64,000 nt of DNA from Adiantum capillus-veneris (GCA_014529385.2 CM043969.1:26241946-26305945), one strand, 5' to 3'. Counted from the first letter of the stretch, positions 36,455 to 47,177 are shown. A program made the numbers and translations. The notes: generated by a model not told the origin, from the sequence alone.

Positions 36455-38054
36455 TGTAACATTTAATGGCCTAAAAACTTGTGTGTAGCGGAAAGTAGCA
36501 TGAACATAGTGGGCATTTCATTAGAATAGATTCCTAATGACAATTACAAGAGTGCTTGGGTGGAGAGAGCAACAAAAAGCATAACACCTAGTTAGATAGC
36601 GTGAACAATAATTTCAAAAGAGAGAGAAATTAAGCTATTGACAACAGTTGAGGACCGGATTTGCATGGAGCAGGTCCCCCCTCCACGGTCCCCCCTCCAA
36701 AAGGCTTTGTATTATGGTTTCTCCCATCAAGAGAGACATTGTACAATACAATTCTTTGTGTTCCTTCAAGACTAGCTAATGCAATGAAGATGAAAGCTTC
36801 ATGCACTAAGCAAAACACTTAGCAAACACAACATTAATTATCCCCATGCTCAGACCCAAGACCTCACACACCTTTAAAGATGGTGAGAGTTAGCAGTGTA
36901 TGAGAGTAGATTGAGAGGAAGAAGGAGTATCTTACGAGAAAGATGTACATCTCCTCACATAATCACTCATATTAGCATAGCTTAGCATGGTAGAGGAGAT
37001 GATCATGCATTGAAGCTTGGATCTTGGTTGGATTTGCATCACAAAGCCAAGAGTTGTTGGTGTAGGCCTCCCTTCTCACAAGCTTGGAGTAGGTGGTAAG
37101 CTTTCCATTAAAGCTTGAGAAGGAGAGAGAGTCTTCTTTACTTCACACATGAGATTGTGTGAGTGTGTGTGTGATAATGCCCTGCAAAAATCAGCCCCCT
37201 CTCTCTCTTGGGCGAGCCCCCTTGCTATTTTCTCTTGCTGTCCTCCCATGGACCTCCCTAGAGCTAGCCAATGACAATTAAGCAGCATAAGTGATAGCCT
37301 GTTGACATGTGTCCCCCTTTCCCCTTTTGTGAGAGCTTTAGGTAATCTAATAATTCAACTAAAATCTCATTGGACCCCTTTTCCTCCTGGCCAATAGGAA
37401 TCAGGCAAGCCATTGGGCTGCTGAATGCTCATTGGACCCCTTGGGAGACTGTCGAATACTCTTCTAGAGGACTTAATTCTCATTGGTTCTTTTATTAAGT
37501 GTTTTTAAATTAATTAAATTAGATTTACTCTAGTCTAATTTTCATTGGTCCACCTCCAACCAAGGCCATCCAATAGGAATTGGGTACACCTTGTGGGCAT
37601 CTGGGCTAGGGAGCTGACATGTGTCCCTCATTCCCTTTGTGTAAAGGGAGCTTGTGTGTGTGTGTGTGTGTGTGACTTTCTCTCTCATCCCCTACTCCCA
37701 AGGCTTGCCCCCTCCTATGTAGGGATTTGTAAAGACTTTTTGGGTCACACACAAAGCATCCAATTCCCCCCATGGTTGACCTTTGGACACAACCTTTGAA
37801 TTTTGGAACCTTAGCATTTTGGAAGTCTTAATGGGCTGAACCTTAGGGTCTTTTTTTCCCATTGTTGCACATGGCTCTTTTGCAGATGGCCCCCCCTTTG
37901 GATCCCTATTTTCCCTCCTTTGGATCCCTACTGTGGCCGGTCTACTAGCTTAACCAATATTCTAGCTTTTTCTCCCCTGGCACTTCCCCATATTAAATGA
38001 TCAGTTTAACATGAGAAAATCATTTAGGAGTATTAGATATTGATTATTATGACA
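36455..38054 (-). mobile_element. 5' LTR of G1
   Basis: 1600 bp, TGTAACATTT...TATGACA. It has a small tandem duplication (ggtcccccctcca twice, 36673-36702) not present in the other LTRs. Confidence 0.9.
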
Positions 38055-38096
38055 ATGGTTGCACTTGAAACGGATGCAAGATTTTGTGGCATGCGG
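38055..38096 (+). pseudogene. hAT-like fragment between G1 and G2
   Basis: 42 bases between the two elements, including both target-site copies (ATGGT 38055-38059; TGCGG 38092-38096). The frame reads LHLKRMQDFVACG across the G1/G2 junctions, linking the flanking parts of the hAT-like gene. Confidence 0.65.
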
Positions 38097-39688
38097 TGTA
38101 ACATTTAATGGCCTAAAATCTTATTTGTAGCGGAAATTAGCATGAACATAGTGGGCATTTCATTAGAATAGATTCCTAATGAGAATTACAAGAGTGCTTG
38201 GGTGGAGAGAGCAACAAAAAGCATAACACCTAGTTAGATAGCATCGACAATACTTTCAAAAGAGAGAGCAATTAAACTATTGACAACAGTTGAGGACCGG
38301 ATTTGCATGGAGCCGGTCCCCCCTCCAAAAGGCTTTGTATTATGGTTTCTCCCATCAAGAGAGACATTGTACAATACAATTCTTTGTGTTCCTTCAAGAC
38401 TAGCTAGTGCAATGAAGATGGAAGCTTCATACACCAAGCAAAACACTTAATCAAACACAACTTGAATTATCCCCGTTCTCAGACCCAAGACCTCACACAC
38501 CTTCAAAGATGGTGAGAGCTAGCAGGGTATGAGAGTAGATTGAGAGGAAAAAGAAGTATCTTACGAGAAAGAAGTACATCTCCTCACATAATCACTCATA
38601 TTAGCATAGCTTAGCTTAGTAATTAGCTTGGTAGAGAAGATGAGCATGCATTGAAGCTTGGCTCTTGGTTGGATTTGCATCCACATGCCAAGAGAGTGTT
38701 GATGTAGGCTTCTATCTCACAAGCTTGGAGTAGGTGATGAGCTCTCCATTAAAGCTTGGGAGGAGATAGAGTGTTTTCCCTTCACACATGGTCAAGTGTG
38801 AGAGTGTGAGAGTGAATGCCAAGCAAAAATCAGCCCCCCCTCTCTCTTGGGCGAGCCCTAGCTGCTAAGTTAGGCTGGCTTTTTCCTCATTGGACCTCCC
38901 CAGGTCAAGCCAATAGGAATTAAGCAGCATAAGTGATAGCCTTCTGACATGTGTCCCCCTTTCCCCTTTTGTGAGAGCTTTAGATAATTAAATAATTAAA
39001 CTAAACTCTCATTGGACCCCTTTGCCTCCTGGCCAATAGGAATCAGGCAAGCCATGGGGCTTCTGAATGCTCATTGGACCCCTTGGGAGACTGCCCAATA
39101 GTCTTCTAGGACACTTAATTCTTATTGGTTTCTTTTATTAAATGTTTTTAAATTAATTAAACTAGATTTACTCTAGCTTAATTCTCATTGGTCCACTTCA
39201 AGGGTCTTCCAATAGGAATTGGGCACACCTTGTGGGCATCTGGCCTAGGGAGCTGACATGTGTCCCTCATTCCCTTTGTGTAAAGGGAGCCTGTGTGTGT
39301 GTGTGTGGTTTTCTCTCTCATCCCCTAGCTTTGGGGCTCGCCCCCTCCCATGTAGGGATGCGGAAAGACTTTTTGGGCACACACACTAAGCATCCAATTT
39401 TCCCTAAGGTTGACCTTTGGACACAACCTTTGAATTTTGGAACCTTAGCATTTTGGAAGTCTTAATGGGCTAAACCTTAGGGTCTTTTTAGCCCGTTGTT
39501 TCACATGGCTCTTCTGCAGATGGCCCCCCCTTTGGATCCCTATTTTCCCTCCTTTGGATCCCTACTGTGGCCGGTCTGCTAGCTTAACCAATATTCTAGC
39601 TTTTTCTCCCTTGGCACTTCCCCACATTAAATGATCAGTTTAATATGAGAAAATCATTTAGGAGAATTAGATATTGATTATTATGACA
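38097..39688 (-). mobile_element. 3' LTR of G2
   Basis: 1592 bp, TGTAACATTT...TTATGACA on +. It contains (GT)n at 39292-39307 and four ATTGG...CCAAT pairs (38889-39213). Confidence 0.95.
38889..39222. promoter_or_regulatory. Cluster of paired inverted CCAAT boxes in the LTR
   Basis: ATTGG at 38889, 39011, 39073 and 39187 is followed by CCAAT at 38910, 39033, 39095 and 39209, start-to-start distances 21, 22, 22 and 22 bp; extra ATTGG at 39124 and 39218. The same cluster is at +7318 in the other G2 LTR and partly kept in G1 and the solo LTR (20 and 22 bp spacing). CCAAT boxes are bound by NF-Y factors; a role here is inference. Confidence 0.6.
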
Positions 39689-39702
39689 TTACCTCTCTCT
39701 TG
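39689..39702 (-). other. Polypurine tract of G2
   Basis: Minus strand caagagagaggtaa directly before the 3' LTR start. G1 has the same tract at 33283-33296. The 345-bp stretch from here to the pol stop at 40048 holds no gene. Confidence 0.8.
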
Positions 39703-40047
39703 AAATCATAGTCGTCCTCGACTATGGTGTAGAGAAGATAAAGCATATGCATGAGTCCTTTTCTTAGCGGGTAGAGGATCCCTATGTTACCCTACGACAT
39801 CATTCCATAATGGATGACTAGTCCATTTGGCGCTTGAGAGCCTGAGGCTGCCGCAAGCATGTCTGCACATTAGTCCTATCAGTCTTCCATAGTAGAGTGA
39901 CAAGCTCTACTTGGTGTTTGGGAGACGTCGTCTCCACAAACTTGATCTAAGCATGCATACTACTTTATTTTTATGCACAAATAAGGAAAAAGAGAGTCTT
40001 ATAAGACAAAAATTTTTGTTCATTTTTTTAACATTTTGTACATTTGC

Positions 40048-43000
40048 TTACTCTTGGGAAGCATTGTAAGCATTGACAAGGTTTAGGTTATCCTTTAATT
40101 GTATGCCTTGCATCCATCTAGCATCTTCAAAAGGATAATTCTTAAACTTAATAAGATATCGTCGGATAGTCTTACCGCCTCTTAATACCTTGTCTTCATG
40201 TCGGAGAATGGACTCGGGCTGCAGCACCTCCTCGTGGTCCTCGATCTCCGGTGGGTCTTCAATAGTTGGTTCTTGAGGTGGCTCTCCTTTGTAAGGCTTT
40301 AAGAGGCTCACATGAAAAGCATTGTGTATGAGCCAATGATTGGGCAACTTAAGTTGATAGGCCATCTCATTGATTGGCCTAAGAATCTGGAAGGGACCAT
40401 AGTACCTTTTTGCTAGTTTAGCATAGTACTTTTGGTGGCCCGTAGGATTCTTGCCCGTCGTGTGCCTTAAGCGAGCCTTGGGAAACTTTAACAAGACCCA
40501 ATCGTTTTCTTTAAAGGCTTGGGCTCTTCTGTGCTTGTCAGCAGCAGCCTTTTGCCTTTGCTGTGAGATAGAGATAGCATCCTTAATCTTTTGGAAAGAT
40601 TCCTGTAGGTCTCGGCTATACTCATCTGCAGCGAAGATCTTCCCATGTACCTTAAGTAGCAAGGGACTTTTTGATCTTCCCTCAATTACCTCGAAAGGTG
40701 CTTTTCCTGTAGAAGTATGTACAGTGTTATTGTAAGCATACTCTACTAAGGGTAAGTACTTCTCCCATTGGGATCTTTGATCTACTTCCGTTACATAGGC
40801 TTTTAGTAGATCGAGAATAGTTAGGTTAGCTATTTCACTTTGGCCATCAGTTTGTGGATGATAGGCCGAAGAGAAGTTTAGCCTTGTTCCTAAATTCTCA
40901 AAGAGACCCTTCCAGAAATTACTGGTCATTCTAGGATCTCTATCCGACACTATGGACATTGGCAAGCCATGGTACTTGAAAATTTGTGAAATGAAGAGGG
41001 TTGCCATTTGATGGGCTTTGATAGTCTTTTTGACAGGTATAAAATGAGCTTGTTTACTGAACCTGTCTACTATCGTCCATATTCCCGTATTCCCATGGAT
41101 AGACTTAGGCAATCCAAAGATAAAATCCATGGATATGCTCTCCCACGGTGAATTAGGGATTGGCAAGGGTTGAAGCAATCCAAGTTGCTTCCCTCTATCA
41201 AATTTTGTCTTTTGACATACCACACATTTGGAAACATACTCATGTATGTTCACTTTCATGGTAGGCCAATAGAAATATGTTTCAATTCCCTTTAGGGTAG
41301 ACTGAATCCCTCTATGCCCCGCATATGGGGGAGCATGAGATTCATACATTACTTTCTCACGTAGTGAGTTAGTAACGCATAGTCTATTGCCATAGAGAAG
41401 ATAGCCATCTTGTAAAGTAAATGGTTCTTCTCTCTTCCCTAAGGCAAGGGCTGAAATCACATCTCTAAAATCGGAATCAATAGCATACTCATCTATCATT
41501 AAAGATAGATCATTGTGAGTTGCTATGGAAACCGCATTCACTCTCGGTCGTCTTGAGAGTGCATCGGCTACTTGATTATGCTTGCCAGCAATGTGAGCAA
41601 TATGAAAATGAAATTGCGAAAGGAAATTTGCCCACCTCATTTGTTTGTCGGAGAGCTTGGTCTGCGTCATGAAGTACTTAAGACTTTGGTGATCTGTTCG
41701 CAGAATAAAAGGAGTCCCCAATAAATAGTGCTTCCATGAGTCTAAGGCATGTAGAACTGCAAGGAGTTCTTTTTCGTATATGCCTAGAGCTTGCTCAACA
41801 GGGTCGAGCCTTCGACTCTCATAGCCTATGGCGTGCCCTTCTTGGAGCAAAACAGCCCCAAGGCAATCACCACAAGCATCACATTGGACCTCAAATGGTT
41901 TTGTGAGATCCGGTAGTGTAAGCACAGGTTGAGAGATAAGCTTTTCTTTAAGCTTTTCGAAAGCATTGTTCTCCTTAGCAGACCACGTATACCTAACATT
42001 TTTCTTTGTTAGGTCATGTAATGGTCCCGCAATTTGTGAGAACTTTTCTATGAAGCGTCTATAGTATGCACACATACCTATAAAGCTTCTTAGTTCATGA
42101 AGATTCCTTGGTTTAGGCCATCCTTTTATTACCTCTAACTTGGATGGATCCATTTGGATTCCATCTTGAGAGATAATGTGACCTAAATATTGAATCTCTT
42201 GCAAGAAAAATTCACTTTTCTTTCGATTAACATAAAGTTTATTCTCTCTTAAAACTTGAAATATTACCTGGAGGTGTTGCTTATGTTCCTCTAATGAATT
42301 AGAGTAGATGATAATATCATCAAAGAACACTCCAGTGACGGTTCGATGAGGTCTGAACAGCTTCTCCATCAAGCGGTTAAATGTGGCTGGTGCATTAGTC
42401 AAGCCAAAAGGCATGACAATGTATTCGTAAAGACCAAATGTAGTACGAAATGCGGTCTTTACAATGTCTTGATCAACTATCCTTATTTGATGATAGCCAC
42501 TTTTTAGGTCAATCCTACTGAAGTAGGTCGATCCTTGTAGCTTATCAAATAGGTCTTCTACCCGTGGAACGGGAAACCTATTCTTGATAGTGATCCTATT
42601 TAGTGCTCTATAGTCGACACACATACGATATGTGCCGTCTTTCTTTTGCACTAATAGCACAGGTGAGCAAAATGGAGATGAGCTAGGCCTAACCATGCCC
42701 TTCTCAATTAACTCATGCACTTGCCGCATAATCTCCTCTTGTTGAGCTTGAGAAACTCTATAAGGAGGTTTGTTAGGCGGTGAACTTCCTGGAAGAAGTT
42801 CAATTGCATGGTCGTCATTACCTCGTTTAGGAGGTAGCTCACAAGGGATGTCGTCAATAAAGACATCTTGAAACCCCTTGAGAAAATTGGATAACTCTAA
42901 TTCCTTTTGGTTGCTTTTATTTTCTTTTGCTAAAGCATTAGGTTCATTTTGAGAATCTTTAACAAAAATCATGTACACGGAAATAGAGCTCTTTATTGAC

Positions 43001-44997
43001 TTGTTGAAAGCTGGTGTATGTACAATGGGGATGGTGTTACCCATCTCCCTAGCATCTATATACATGTCCTTTTCCCTAAACTTAAAGGAGATTCTCCTTT
43101 CAGGAAATTTAACATGGGCAGCCAAACGGTCAAACCATGGTGCCCCTAGGATTACATCCTCATGCTTGAGAGGAGAGATAAAGAAATCCTCTTTGTCCAC
43201 ATAGCCTTGGACATGAAGCCTCAATTTCCCGATTAAGGGAGTGACTGAAGCTTCTTGCCCCTTGAAGGCAGTGTCTGCGGGTAGGATATCTCCCATCTCG
43301 TAGGATTGTATGCCTAGCTTGGTGGCTAACTCCATAGATATGAAATTGTGAGTAGAACCAGGGTCAAAGAGAATAAAAGCATCATGTTCTCTTACCTTTC
43401 CCCAAGCATGGCATAGAGGAGATCCTTTGTGGTGAGTTTGGTGAATCTCCTCCTCTTGGATTTCAACCAAAGAAGCTCTAGGAGGATCTTGGCGGTTGTT
43501 CTTTTGGGGACAAGCGCGGTACGCATGCCCTTGTTCGCCGCACTTGAAACACCGGTTATCTTTACGATAACGCTCAAGCTCTTCAGGAGAGAGTTTATTC
43601 TTTCCTTTGTAAACTCCCTTCTCTTTAGCTTTGTTGGAATTGCCCTTAGGAGACTTTTGGACATTGTCCTTCCCCTTAGGCTCATTGGTACCTTTGTTTT
43701 CCGGGGGCTTATTATTTCTTTTACCCCCCGTTTGGAAATTGATTCGCGAGGCCACCATAGTATGGTGTATGACCGCCGATATGGTACGTGGCCTTTGGGA
43801 GTTGACATACTCCGCCATTTCTTCGGTTAAGCCCGCACAAAATTGTTGCTTTTGCTCTCCAAAATCCAACTTTTTGAAGACAGTGGCTTTGAGTTGTAGG
43901 TCCCAAAACTTGTCTACATATTTGTGGATGGATTCATTGGGAGAGAGCTTTAAGCTTCGCCATTCGGTGAGTACTTTGTCTTTGGCATCGGTGGCCAAAA
44001 ACTGCTTCATAATGGAAGCTCTTAAAGCCTTCCATGTTCGTGGAGCTTCACCGTTGGCTCGTAGGCTAGACCACCATTGTCTGGCGGACTTTTGAAAGTG
44101 CATAGCTACATGGCGTAGCTTAGAGGACTCCGTGAAGCCCTCATCTCCAAACGCCGCATCGAATTGCTGGATAAAGGCCAAAACTTTGTCTGTAGCACCA
44201 AAGGTGCCATCATAGGTAAGGAAAGAGATGCTCTTCCCTCCCTCTTTGAACTTCTTCAGCTTGGACGACCTCTTCCATGCGGCATAGGATTTCCTATGGC
44301 CTCTTCTTTTTGATGGTTCAAAAGTTGCACCATCACTTTCTTCAGAAGATGAAGAATTTGAAGAAGGTGGAGAAGAGGGTGACCTCTTTCTCGCCTTTTT
44401 CTTGTCTTGATCTTTGTCGTCTTCACCATAGCTTTCATAAGAGGAAGAGGATAAAGAAGATGGAGAAGAGGGTGTCCTCTTTCTCGCCTTTTTCTTCTCT
44501 TGCTTTTTATCATCCCTCTTTGAATTATGGCGTGGAGAAGAGTGTGATGGTCTTCTCCGCTTTGGTGGTGATGGAGAGCGTTTAGCCCGCCGTCTTCGTG
44601 GAGCCATCTCCGCCGAGGTGGCGGGAGACTCGCTTCTTTCTCGTTCCTTCGGTGGAGGCTCTTGAGTTCTCCTTTGGGAAGGAGATGCATCATCAAGAAG
44701 TAAGTTCTTGAGCCCTTCATATGGATTCTCTTCTTCTTCCCGAATCGGAGAGAGACCTCTTTTGGTAGTCTCACAAGGAGGCTTCCTAGGTGTTCTCTCG
44801 TCATGGTGATGAGCTTGGAGAATCCCGTGAGCACGGAGCTGCCGTTGCACTTCACTTTGGAGAGATGGATTGCCCATGGCTTGTTGAAGCCTAGAAACAA
44901 GATAATTAACAAGCATTGAAGCATCATTAGTAGCTTGCTCATGAGCAAAATCAAAGTTATCAACATTAATTTCACTCTCTTTAATATTGTCAGCCAT
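40048..44997 (-). CDS. gag-pol: gag-pol polyprotein of G2, intact, 1649 residues
   Basis: A single open frame from ATG 44997 to a stop at 40048-40050. Domains: Gag N-terminus (1-110); Ser/Arg-rich, lysine-rich extension (about 110-235); capsid (about 245-430, with FQKSARQWWSSL); basic linker; CCHC CFKCGEQGHAYRAC (about 484-497); protease FDPGSTHNFIS (about 542; the triad is D-P-G); RT with CVDYRALNRIT and active site FFDDIIIYS (about 888-897); RNase H (about 1034-1109); HHCC integrase, DDE core with Asp near 1287, Asp near 1349 (VSDRDPRMTS) and Glu near 1386 (DGQSEIAN); GPF motif; chromodomain (about 1589-1642, RRYLIKFKNYPFEDARWMQG). All catalytic residues are present. It would encapsidate, copy and integrate its own RNA; the chromodomain marks a chromovirus. 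No frameshift between gag and pol. Confidence 0.97.
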   Translation of the reverse strand: MADNIKESEINVDNFDFAHEQATNDASMLVNYLVSRLQQAMGNPSLQSEVQRQLRAHGILQAHHHDERTPRKPPCETTKRGLSPIREEEENPYEGLKNLLLDDASPSQRRTQEPPPKERERSESPATSAEMAPRRRRAKRSPSPPKRRRPSHSSPRHNSKRDDKKQEKKKARKRTPSSPSSLSSSSYESYGEDDKDQDKKKARKRSPSSPPSSNSSSSEESDGATFEPSKRRGHRKSYAAWKRSSKLKKFKEGGKSISFLTYDGTFGATDKVLAFIQQFDAAFGDEGFTESSKLRHVAMHFQKSARQWWSSLRANGEAPRTWKALRASIMKQFLATDAKDKVLTEWRSLKLSPNESIHKYVDKFWDLQLKATVFKKLDFGEQKQQFCAGLTEEMAEYVNSQRPRTISAVIHHTMVASRINFQTGGKRNNKPPENKGTNEPKGKDNVQKSPKGNSNKAKEKGVYKGKNKLSPEELERYRKDNRCFKCGEQGHAYRACPQKNNRQDPPRASLVEIQEEEIHQTHHKGSPLCHAWGKVREHDAFILFDPGSTHNFISMELATKLGIQSYEMGDILPADTAFKGQEASVTPLIGKLRLHVQGYVDKEDFFISPLKHEDVILGAPWFDRLAAHVKFPERRISFKFREKDMYIDAREMGNTIPIVHTPAFNKSIKSSISVYMIFVKDSQNEPNALAKENKSNQKELELSNFLKGFQDVFIDDIPCELPPKRGNDDHAIELLPGSSPPNKPPYRVSQAQQEEIMRQVHELIEKGMVRPSSSPFCSPVLLVQKKDGTYRMCVDYRALNRITIKNRFPVPRVEDLFDKLQGSTYFSRIDLKSGYHQIRIVDQDIVKTAFRTTFGLYEYIVMPFGLTNAPATFNRLMEKLFRPHRTVTGVFFDDIIIYSNSLEEHKQHLQVIFQVLRENKLYVNRKKSEFFLQEIQYLGHIISQDGIQMDPSKLEVIKGWPKPRNLHELRSFIGMCAYYRRFIEKFSQIAGPLHDLTKKNVRYTWSAKENNAFEKLKEKLISQPVLTLPDLTKPFEVQCDACGDCLGAVLLQEGHAIGYESRRLDPVEQALGIYEKELLAVLHALDSWKHYLLGTPFILRTDHQSLKYFMTQTKLSDKQMRWANFLSQFHFHIAHIAGKHNQVADALSRRPRVNAVSIATHNDLSLMIDEYAIDSDFRDVISALALGKREEPFTLQDGYLLYGNRLCVTNSLREKVMYESHAPPYAGHRGIQSTLKGIETYFYWPTMKVNIHEYVSKCVVCQKTKFDRGKQLGLLQPLPIPNSPWESISMDFIFGLPKSIHGNTGIWTIVDRFSKQAHFIPVKKTIKAHQMATLFISQIFKYHGLPMSIVSDRDPRMTSNFWKGLFENLGTRLNFSSAYHPQTDGQSEIANLTILDLLKAYVTEVDQRSQWEKYLPLVEYAYNNTVHTSTGKAPFEVIEGRSKSPLLLKVHGKIFAADEYSRDLQESFQKIKDAISISQQRQKAAADKHRRAQAFKENDWVLLKFPKARLRHTTGKNPTGHQKYYAKLAKRYYGPFQILRPINEMAYQLKLPNHWLIHNAFHVSLLKPYKGEPPQEPTIEDPPEIEDHEEVLQPESILRHEDKVLRGGKTIRRYLIKFKNYPFEDARWMQGIQLKDNLNLVNAYNASQE

Positions 44998-45399
44998 TCT
45001 AACAATTTTTAGGTGTAAACTTTTTAGGTGTACTTTGGCACTTCAAGCCCTAGTTGCTACTCCTCTTTACCCCTTTAGAAAAAGCACTCAAGCTACTGTA
45101 CCCGCGGCTCGAATACCATTAATTGCAAGGAATAGAAGAGAGGGTCTTTCGACACCAAAACAGCACCGGCTCCTGTCAAGCTTCTAATAGCTCAATAGTG
45201 GTTAAGCCGTAGGCAAGCCCCGTAGGACTCCACTATTAAGACCATAGCTCTCGACGGTGATGCCCCGTTAACTGCACAAAGGCAGGCGCACTGCAAGGCT
45301 GAAAAATCCCTATTCTACTTACTCACAGGCAATTAATAATACCAACCATTTGTAGCTAGCTTGAGGACCTCCCTTCTTGAGCAAGAAAAGAGAAACCTT
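44998..45399 (-). other. Untranslated leader of G2
   Basis: About 400 bases between the PBS and gag ATG. Arms aatagtgg (45194-45201) and ccactatt (45230-45237) can pair, with 'ccgtagg' repeated in the loop, a candidate structured RNA element in the genomic transcript. No other gene seen. Confidence 0.5.
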
Positions 45400-45413
45400 G
45401 AGCTCTGATACCA
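45400..45413 (-). other. Primer-binding site of G2
   Basis: Minus strand TGGTATCAGAGCTC, complementary to initiator Met-tRNA, one base from the LTR end at 45415. Confidence 0.92.
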
Positions 45414-45414
45414 A

Positions 45415-47006
45415 TGTAACATTTAATGGCCTAAAATCTTATTTGTAGCGGAAATTAGCATGAACATAGTGGGCATTTCATTAGAATAGATTCCTAATGA
45501 GAATTACAAGAGTGCTTGGGTGGAGAGAGCAACAAAAAGCATAACACCTAGTTAGATAGCATCGACAATACTTTCAAAAGAGAGAGCAATTAAACTATTG
45601 ACAACAGTTGAGGACCGGATTTGCATGGAGCCGGTCCCCCCTCCAAAAGGCTTTGTATTATGGTTTCTCCCATCAAGAGAGACATTGTACAATACAATTC
45701 TTTGTGTTCCTTCAAGACTAGCTAGTGCAATGAAGATGGAAGCTTCATACACCAAGCAAAACACTTAATCAAACACAACTTGAATTATCCCCGTTCTCAG
45801 ACCCAAGACCTCACACACCTTCAAAGATGGTGAGAGCTAGCAGGGTATGAGAGTAGATTGAGAGGAAAAAGAAGTATCTTACGAGAAAGAAGTACATCTC
45901 CTCACATAATCACTCATATTAGCATAGCTTAGCTTAGTAATTAGCTTGGTAGAGAAGATGAGCATGCATTGAAGCTTGGCTCTTGGTTGGATTTGCATCC
46001 ACATGCCAAGAGAGTGTTGATGTAGGCTTCTATCTCACAAGCTTGGAGTAGGTGATGAGCTCTCCATTAAAGCTTGGGAGGAGATAGAGTGTTTTCCCTT
46101 CACACATGGTCAAGTGTGAGAGTGTGAGAGTGAATGCCAAGCAAAAATCAGCCCCCCCTCTCTCTTGGGCGAGCCCTAGCTGCTAAGTTAGGCTGGCTTT
46201 TTCCTCATTGGACCTCCCCAGGTCAAGCCAATAGGAATTAAGCAGCATAAGTGATAGCCTTCTGACATGTGTCCCCCTTTCCCCTTTTGTGAGAGCTTTA
46301 GATAATTAAATAATTAAACTAAACTCTCATTGGACCCCTTTGCCTCCTGGCCAATAGGAATCAGGCAAGCCATGGGGCTTCTGAATGCTCATTGGACCCC
46401 TTGGGAGACTGCCCAATAGTCTTCTAGGACACTTAATTCTTATTGGTTTCTTTTATTAAATGTTTTTAAATTAATTAAACTAGATTTACTCTAGCTTAAT
46501 TCTCATTGGTCCACTTCAAGGGTCTTCCAATAGGAATTGGGCACACCTTGTGGGCATCTGGCCTAGGGAGCTGACATGTGTCCCTCATTCCCTTTGTGTA
46601 AAGGGAGCCTGTGTGTGTGTGTGTGGTTTTCTCTCTCATCCCCTAGCTTTGGGGCTCGCCCCCTCCCATGTAGGGATGCGGAAAGACTTTTTGGGCACAC
46701 ACACTAAGCATCCAATTTTCCCTAAGGTTGACCTTTGGACACAACCTTTGAATTTTGGAACCTTAGCATTTTGGAAGTCTTAATGGGCTAAACCTTAGGG
46801 TCTTTTTAGCCCGTTGTTTCACATGGCTCTTCTGCAGATGGCCCCCCCTTTGGATCCCTATTTTCCCTCCTTTGGATCCCTACTGTGGCCGGTCTGCTAA
46901 CTTAACCAATATTCTAGCTTTTTCTCCCTTGGCACTTCCCCACATTAAATGATCAGTTTAATATGAGAAAATCATTTAGGAGAATTAGATATTGATTATT
47001 ATGACA
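45415..47006 (-). mobile_element. 5' LTR of G2
   Basis: 1592 bp, essentially identical to 38097-39688, ending TATGACA before the TGCGG target copy. Confidence 0.95.
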
Positions 47007-47177
47007 TGCGGTATACCATTCAATGCTATGCGCAACACCATATTTAGAGATGCTTTCATGAGCACATCCAAAAAAGGATTTGTGCTTCTTGATCATAATA
47101 AGATGTACTCAAAGTATCTAGATAACGTGAAAGACCTACCCATACTTTGGCATTACATGCCTTGCAAAAAGTTCTAA
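47007..47177 (+). pseudogene. hAT-like/DUF659 fragment, right part
   Basis: Frame reads CGIPFNAMRNTIFRDAFMST then KKGFVLLDHNKMYSKYLDNV, the beginning of the DUF659 domain of plant hAT-related proteins (GIPFNxxR...K.LD). It stops near 47177 where element O integrase sequence resumes on the other strand, so only the N-terminal half of the domain is present. No terminal inverted repeats or target duplication for this fragment were found. Confidence 0.65.

Larger units (their letters stand above)
31689..38054 (-). mobile_element. G1: internally deleted chromovirus with both LTRs
   Basis: LTRs 31689-33282 and 36455-38054 flank a 3172-bp interior. The target duplication is ATGGT at 31684-31688 and 38055-38059, exact. 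Compared with G2, about 2.5 kb is missing from gag to RNase H, so G1 could move only with help. The two LTRs have several differences in the first 250 bases alone, so G1 is clearly older than G2. Confidence 0.92.
38097..47006 (-). mobile_element. G2: complete, apparently intact Ty3/gypsy chromovirus
   Basis: 8910 bp with two 1592-bp LTRs, PBS, polypurine tract, one open gag-pol frame and an exact 5-bp target duplication TGCGG (38092-38096; 47007-47011). The only LTR difference I could find is G at 39582 versus A at 46900. That near identity and the unbroken 1649-codon frame indicate a very recent insertion and possible current activity. Confidence 0.95.

Noticed and set aside
36630-36818. Small frames repeated in each G-family LTR (also 31755-32036, 38234-38446, 45552-45764, 39232-39465, 46550-46783)
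   Set aside because: They lie in LTRs, change length between copies, and have no domain; they repeat only because the LTR repeats.
42301-43380. FFDD in RT and D-P-G in protease of G2 as possible inactivating changes
   Set aside because: Both variants are, to my knowledge, seen in plant chromoviruses; the catalytic Asp residues are present, so they are not evidence of inactivity.
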